Assembly: GCA_964492245.1 (NCBI GenBank) | Contig: CAZBJJ010000010.1 | Location: 1-52,344 of the forward strand | DNA from: CAZBJJ01 sp964492245 | Lineage (GTDB): Bacteria > Spirochaetota > Spirochaetia > Treponematales > Breznakiellaceae | Direction: 5' to 3' | DNA: 52,344 nt | Notes under the pieces: model-generated | The model's input: only the letters and a program-made list of their open reading frames with translations | Told to the model about the DNA's origin: nothing | Database searches by the model: none | In this document: one piece after another, positions 50,841 to 52,344 of the stretch | Layout: the number at the start of each line of letters is the position of its first letter | Numbering within the stretch: the first letter of the stretch is position 1 | Position numbers and translations under genes: made by a program

Positions 50841-50879
50841 TATACGTGTACTATACGTATAGACAGGTCGTCATGTCAA
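50841..50879 (-). promoter_or_regulatory. mazEF promoter with repeated operator sites
   Basis: On the minus strand, TTGACA (plus 50874-50879), an 18-bp spacer, then TATAGT (plus 50850-50855). Overlapping the -10 are the palindrome TATACGTATA (50852-50861) and a near-copy (50841-50850) spaced 11 bp apart, one helical turn, as expected for ribbon-helix-helix dimers. Confidence 0.7.
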
Positions 50880-50884
50880 TAGCT

Positions 50885-51108
50885 GATTATTCCGGAGTTA
50901 TCTGCCACCTATTCCGGTGGTAAGTTGCCACCTGACAGGGCCTTGTTTTTAGCTTACAGGGTGGCTGTATATGAACTGGGTAATTCCTAGAAAAGGCGAT
51001 CATGATATATGGTATAGCACACATAATAAAAGACATTTTACCGTCTTTATGATGCCTCCTTAGTAGACGACAACTATATTGACACAGAGGGATAACTCCG
51101 GAATAATC
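50885..51108. mobile_element. 224-bp MITE-like element (copy 2 of the IS-end repeat)
   Basis: Bounded by a perfect 18-bp inverted repeat: GATTATTCCGGAGTTATC (50885-50902) and its complement (51091-51108). The core 50927-51091 duplicates copy 1. An extra ~25 bp with CCGGTGG and a second TGCCACC lies near the left end. The right part holds ACGACAACTATATTGACA, matching the IS3-family end at 52002. No transposase gene, so it is non-autonomous or a remnant. The 57 bp between it and the LRR-like gene is AT-rich with no clear feature. Confidence 0.75.
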
Positions 51109-51165
51109 ACTAGATAGTCAGTAGAACAATTTAGTATTATTAACATTGTAATTTTTGAGGTGTAT

Positions 51166-51819
51166 ATGCGTATTCATTTTATTCTAGTCTTTTTTCTTGT
51201 TTCTATTTTATGTGTATATTCACAAGATAAAGTTACTGTTACCTATGTTACTGAGATTGGATCATTTGATTTGTCAGTTGAAGAAAATATTGAAGACTTA
51301 TATATAATTAACAAGGCGGATATTGGATCCCCATTAAAAATTTCAGATATAATTGGTTTAGGTAAACTGAAAAAATTACGAAGACTTTTTATAGATTATT
51401 TCAATGATGTGTCTTTGGCAAATCTACAAACGAACAATAGAATACATTTATTCATTAGAAACTCAACTGTTTCTGATCCGTTAGTATTATTTAGCAATCC
51501 AATATATGCTATTAGCATTCAATCATGTTTTTTAAAGAATCGTGTAGTTATTCCAGAAAATACAAATTTGGAATATTTGGAAATTTCAAATTGTGGATTA
51601 GAATACATTCCTGATATTTATAATGATATCCAAATCATAAATTTTTCATATAATAAAATTGCAAATATTTCAAATATATCAGCTAAATCCCTAAGATGCT
51701 ATAATCAATCTAGTAAGATCCTGCTTATTGGTAATCCTATAGATAAAGTTTTTTTGCCTTTTTTGTCTGTTGGTAATTTGTATGATCTAATACCTTCAAA
51801 ATATAGATCGGTTCAATAA
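51166..51819 (+). CDS. Exported leucine-rich-repeat-like protein
   Basis: 217 residues from the ATG at 51166, with TTGAGG upstream; a GTG at 51160 is an alternative. A signal peptide covers residues 1-20 (HFILVFFLVSILCVYS). The rest shows irregular leucine/isoleucine-rich repeats with the pattern LxxLxIxxCxLxxIP (YLEISNCGLEYIPDIY, IINFSYNKIANIS), like treponemal LRR surface proteins. It may bind proteins or host or neighbour surfaces. Very AT-rich and Asn/Ile-rich, unlike the core genes. It sits between IS-derived sequences, so it is probably acquired. Confidence 0.7.
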   Translation: MRIHFILVFFLVSILCVYSQDKVTVTYVTEIGSFDLSVEENIEDLYIINKADIGSPLKISDIIGLGKLKKLRRLFIDYFNDVSLANLQTNNRIHLFIRNSTVSDPLVLFSNPIYAISIQSCFLKNRVVIPENTNLEYLEISNCGLEYIPDIYNDIQIINFSYNKIANISNISAKSLRCYNQSSKILLIGNPIDKVFLPFLSVGNLYDLIPSKYRSVQ

Positions 51820-51910
51820 TGATATTTCAATGGGCATTTATTCATTCTGTGTAAATGTCCATTGCGTTCAAAAGTTTTAGTTTTTTCTAATTCCGATATT
51901 AATAATTGTT

Positions 51911-51939
51911 TTGACATAAATTAAAATTAATGTTATATA
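51911..51939 (+). promoter_or_regulatory. Promoter-like sequence before a truncated reading frame
   Basis: A perfect TTGACA at 51911-51916, a 17-bp spacer, then TATATA at 51934-51939. Such matches are frequent in AT-rich DNA, so confidence is low. Confidence 0.35.
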
Positions 51940-51944
51940 TTGTT

Positions 51945-52001
51945 ATGCATAAGGAAATTGTAGATAGTTTAGGATCATCATATTATTTTGAAACCGGAAT
52001 A
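51945..52001 (+). pseudogene. 5' fragment of a reading frame cut by an IS3-family end
   Basis: ATG at 51945 followed by 19 codons (MHKEIVDSLGSSYYF and onward) up to the base before the IS end at 52002. Only this stub is visible, so neither function nor reality as a gene can be shown. Confidence 0.3.
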
Positions 52002-52344
52002 TGTCAATATAGTTGTCGTGATCTTTGACATAAATTATGCAACTTCTTTTTTGACTCGATTGAGGATTTCCTCCTGAGGAGCCACATATTTTTCGTAGGA
52101 CGGGAACCCCATCGTTGTGGGTGTTTATCTTTTGCCGCTTCGATAACTGCATTACGATTCGAGAAAATCTCATGCTGCAAACCAGATCTCTTTTGGATCG
52201 GGGTGATATATTGAAGGCTAGAGTGTTTGTGACTGGTGTTATACCAATCTATAAAATCTGCAAACCATTTTCTGGCATGGTCAATACTCGAAAAAAAATC
52301 GTCAGTGACATTTCTAGTGATATTCCTGTTGAAGCTGCTAAAAA
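52002..52344 (-). mobile_element. 3' end of an IS3-family insertion sequence (runs off the window)
   Basis: The element end reads TGTCAATATAGTTGTCGTG at 52002-52020. It matches the inner ends of the two upstream repeats, in opposite orientation to them. The transposase remnant lies inside. Confidence 0.75.
52035..52344 (-). pseudogene. IS3-family transposase (OrfB) C-terminal part, frameshifted
   Basis: Translating the minus strand from 52342 gives the C-terminal end of the rve integrase domain: SSIDHARKWFADFIDWYN, then HKHSSLQYITPIQKRSG, and later KDKHPQRWGSRPTKN. The family ending VAPQEEILNRVKKEVA with a TAA at 52035-52037 lies in another frame, so one base is missing or gained near 52090. 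The N-terminal part is outside the window. This copy is probably inactive. No function beyond past transposition. Confidence 0.85.

Noticed and set aside
51943..52173. 76-codon minus-strand frame at the right edge
   Set aside because: It is a wrong-frame reading of the IS3 transposase end; the adjacent frame gives the family motif.

Overview
The window looks like a Treponema-like spirochaete chromosome. This is inferred from gene content and order, not from an rRNA gene. The tamB-like gene, bamA and skp are adjacent. There is a long rimP-nusA-infB-rbfA-truB-ribF-rpsO-pnp run. A PilZ-like protein carries a segment resembling spirochaete-type N-terminal extensions. From memory, several of these neighbourhoods match Treponema pallidum order. 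The sequence appears to be a scaffold: it has three 10-N placeholder gaps inside genes (hslO, dut, lptF) and one fold-back duplication inside nusA.

Layout. 1-2.8 kb: the tail of an unknown gene, a flavodoxin-fold oxidoreductase, a PilZ-like protein and a NeuB-type sialic acid synthase, the last three on the minus strand. 2.9-7.2 kb: a small zinc-ribbon protein, yebC, then ruvC-ruvA-ruvB-queA, tightly packed. 7.2-8.5 kb: an exported protein of unknown function and tmk (minus strand). 8.6-16.1 kb: an outer-membrane biogenesis block of tamB-like, bamA and skp. 16.1-25.3 kb: a FapA/DUF342 protein, pgi, an M28 peptidase, hslO (Hsp33), a STAS protein, mutS and comF. 25.4-40.2 kb: a long co-directional translation and RNA operon from rimP to pnp, running on into dut, lptF, lptG, tgt and a HEAT-repeat exported protein, mostly joined by 1-8 nt overlaps.

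40.2-47.9 kb: a complete four-gene Wadjet (JetABCD) plasmid-defence operon. It is followed by a small lipoprotein gene, and the block is bracketed by a pair of about 140-bp inverted repeats. This is the main defence system in the window. It is a known family, but three things are unusual: the flanking repeats, a likely ATT start codon in jetA, and its position directly behind a housekeeping operon.

47.9-52.3 kb: accessory DNA that becomes steadily more AT-rich. It holds an AhpD-like protein, a diguanylate cyclase with an intact I-site, a small P-loop kinase-like protein, a MazEF-type toxin-antitoxin pair between two copies of a degenerate insertion-sequence end, an exported leucine-rich-repeat-like protein, and a decayed IS3-family transposase running off the window. 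Defence (Wadjet), addiction (MazEF) and IS debris are therefore clustered at one boundary of a core operon.
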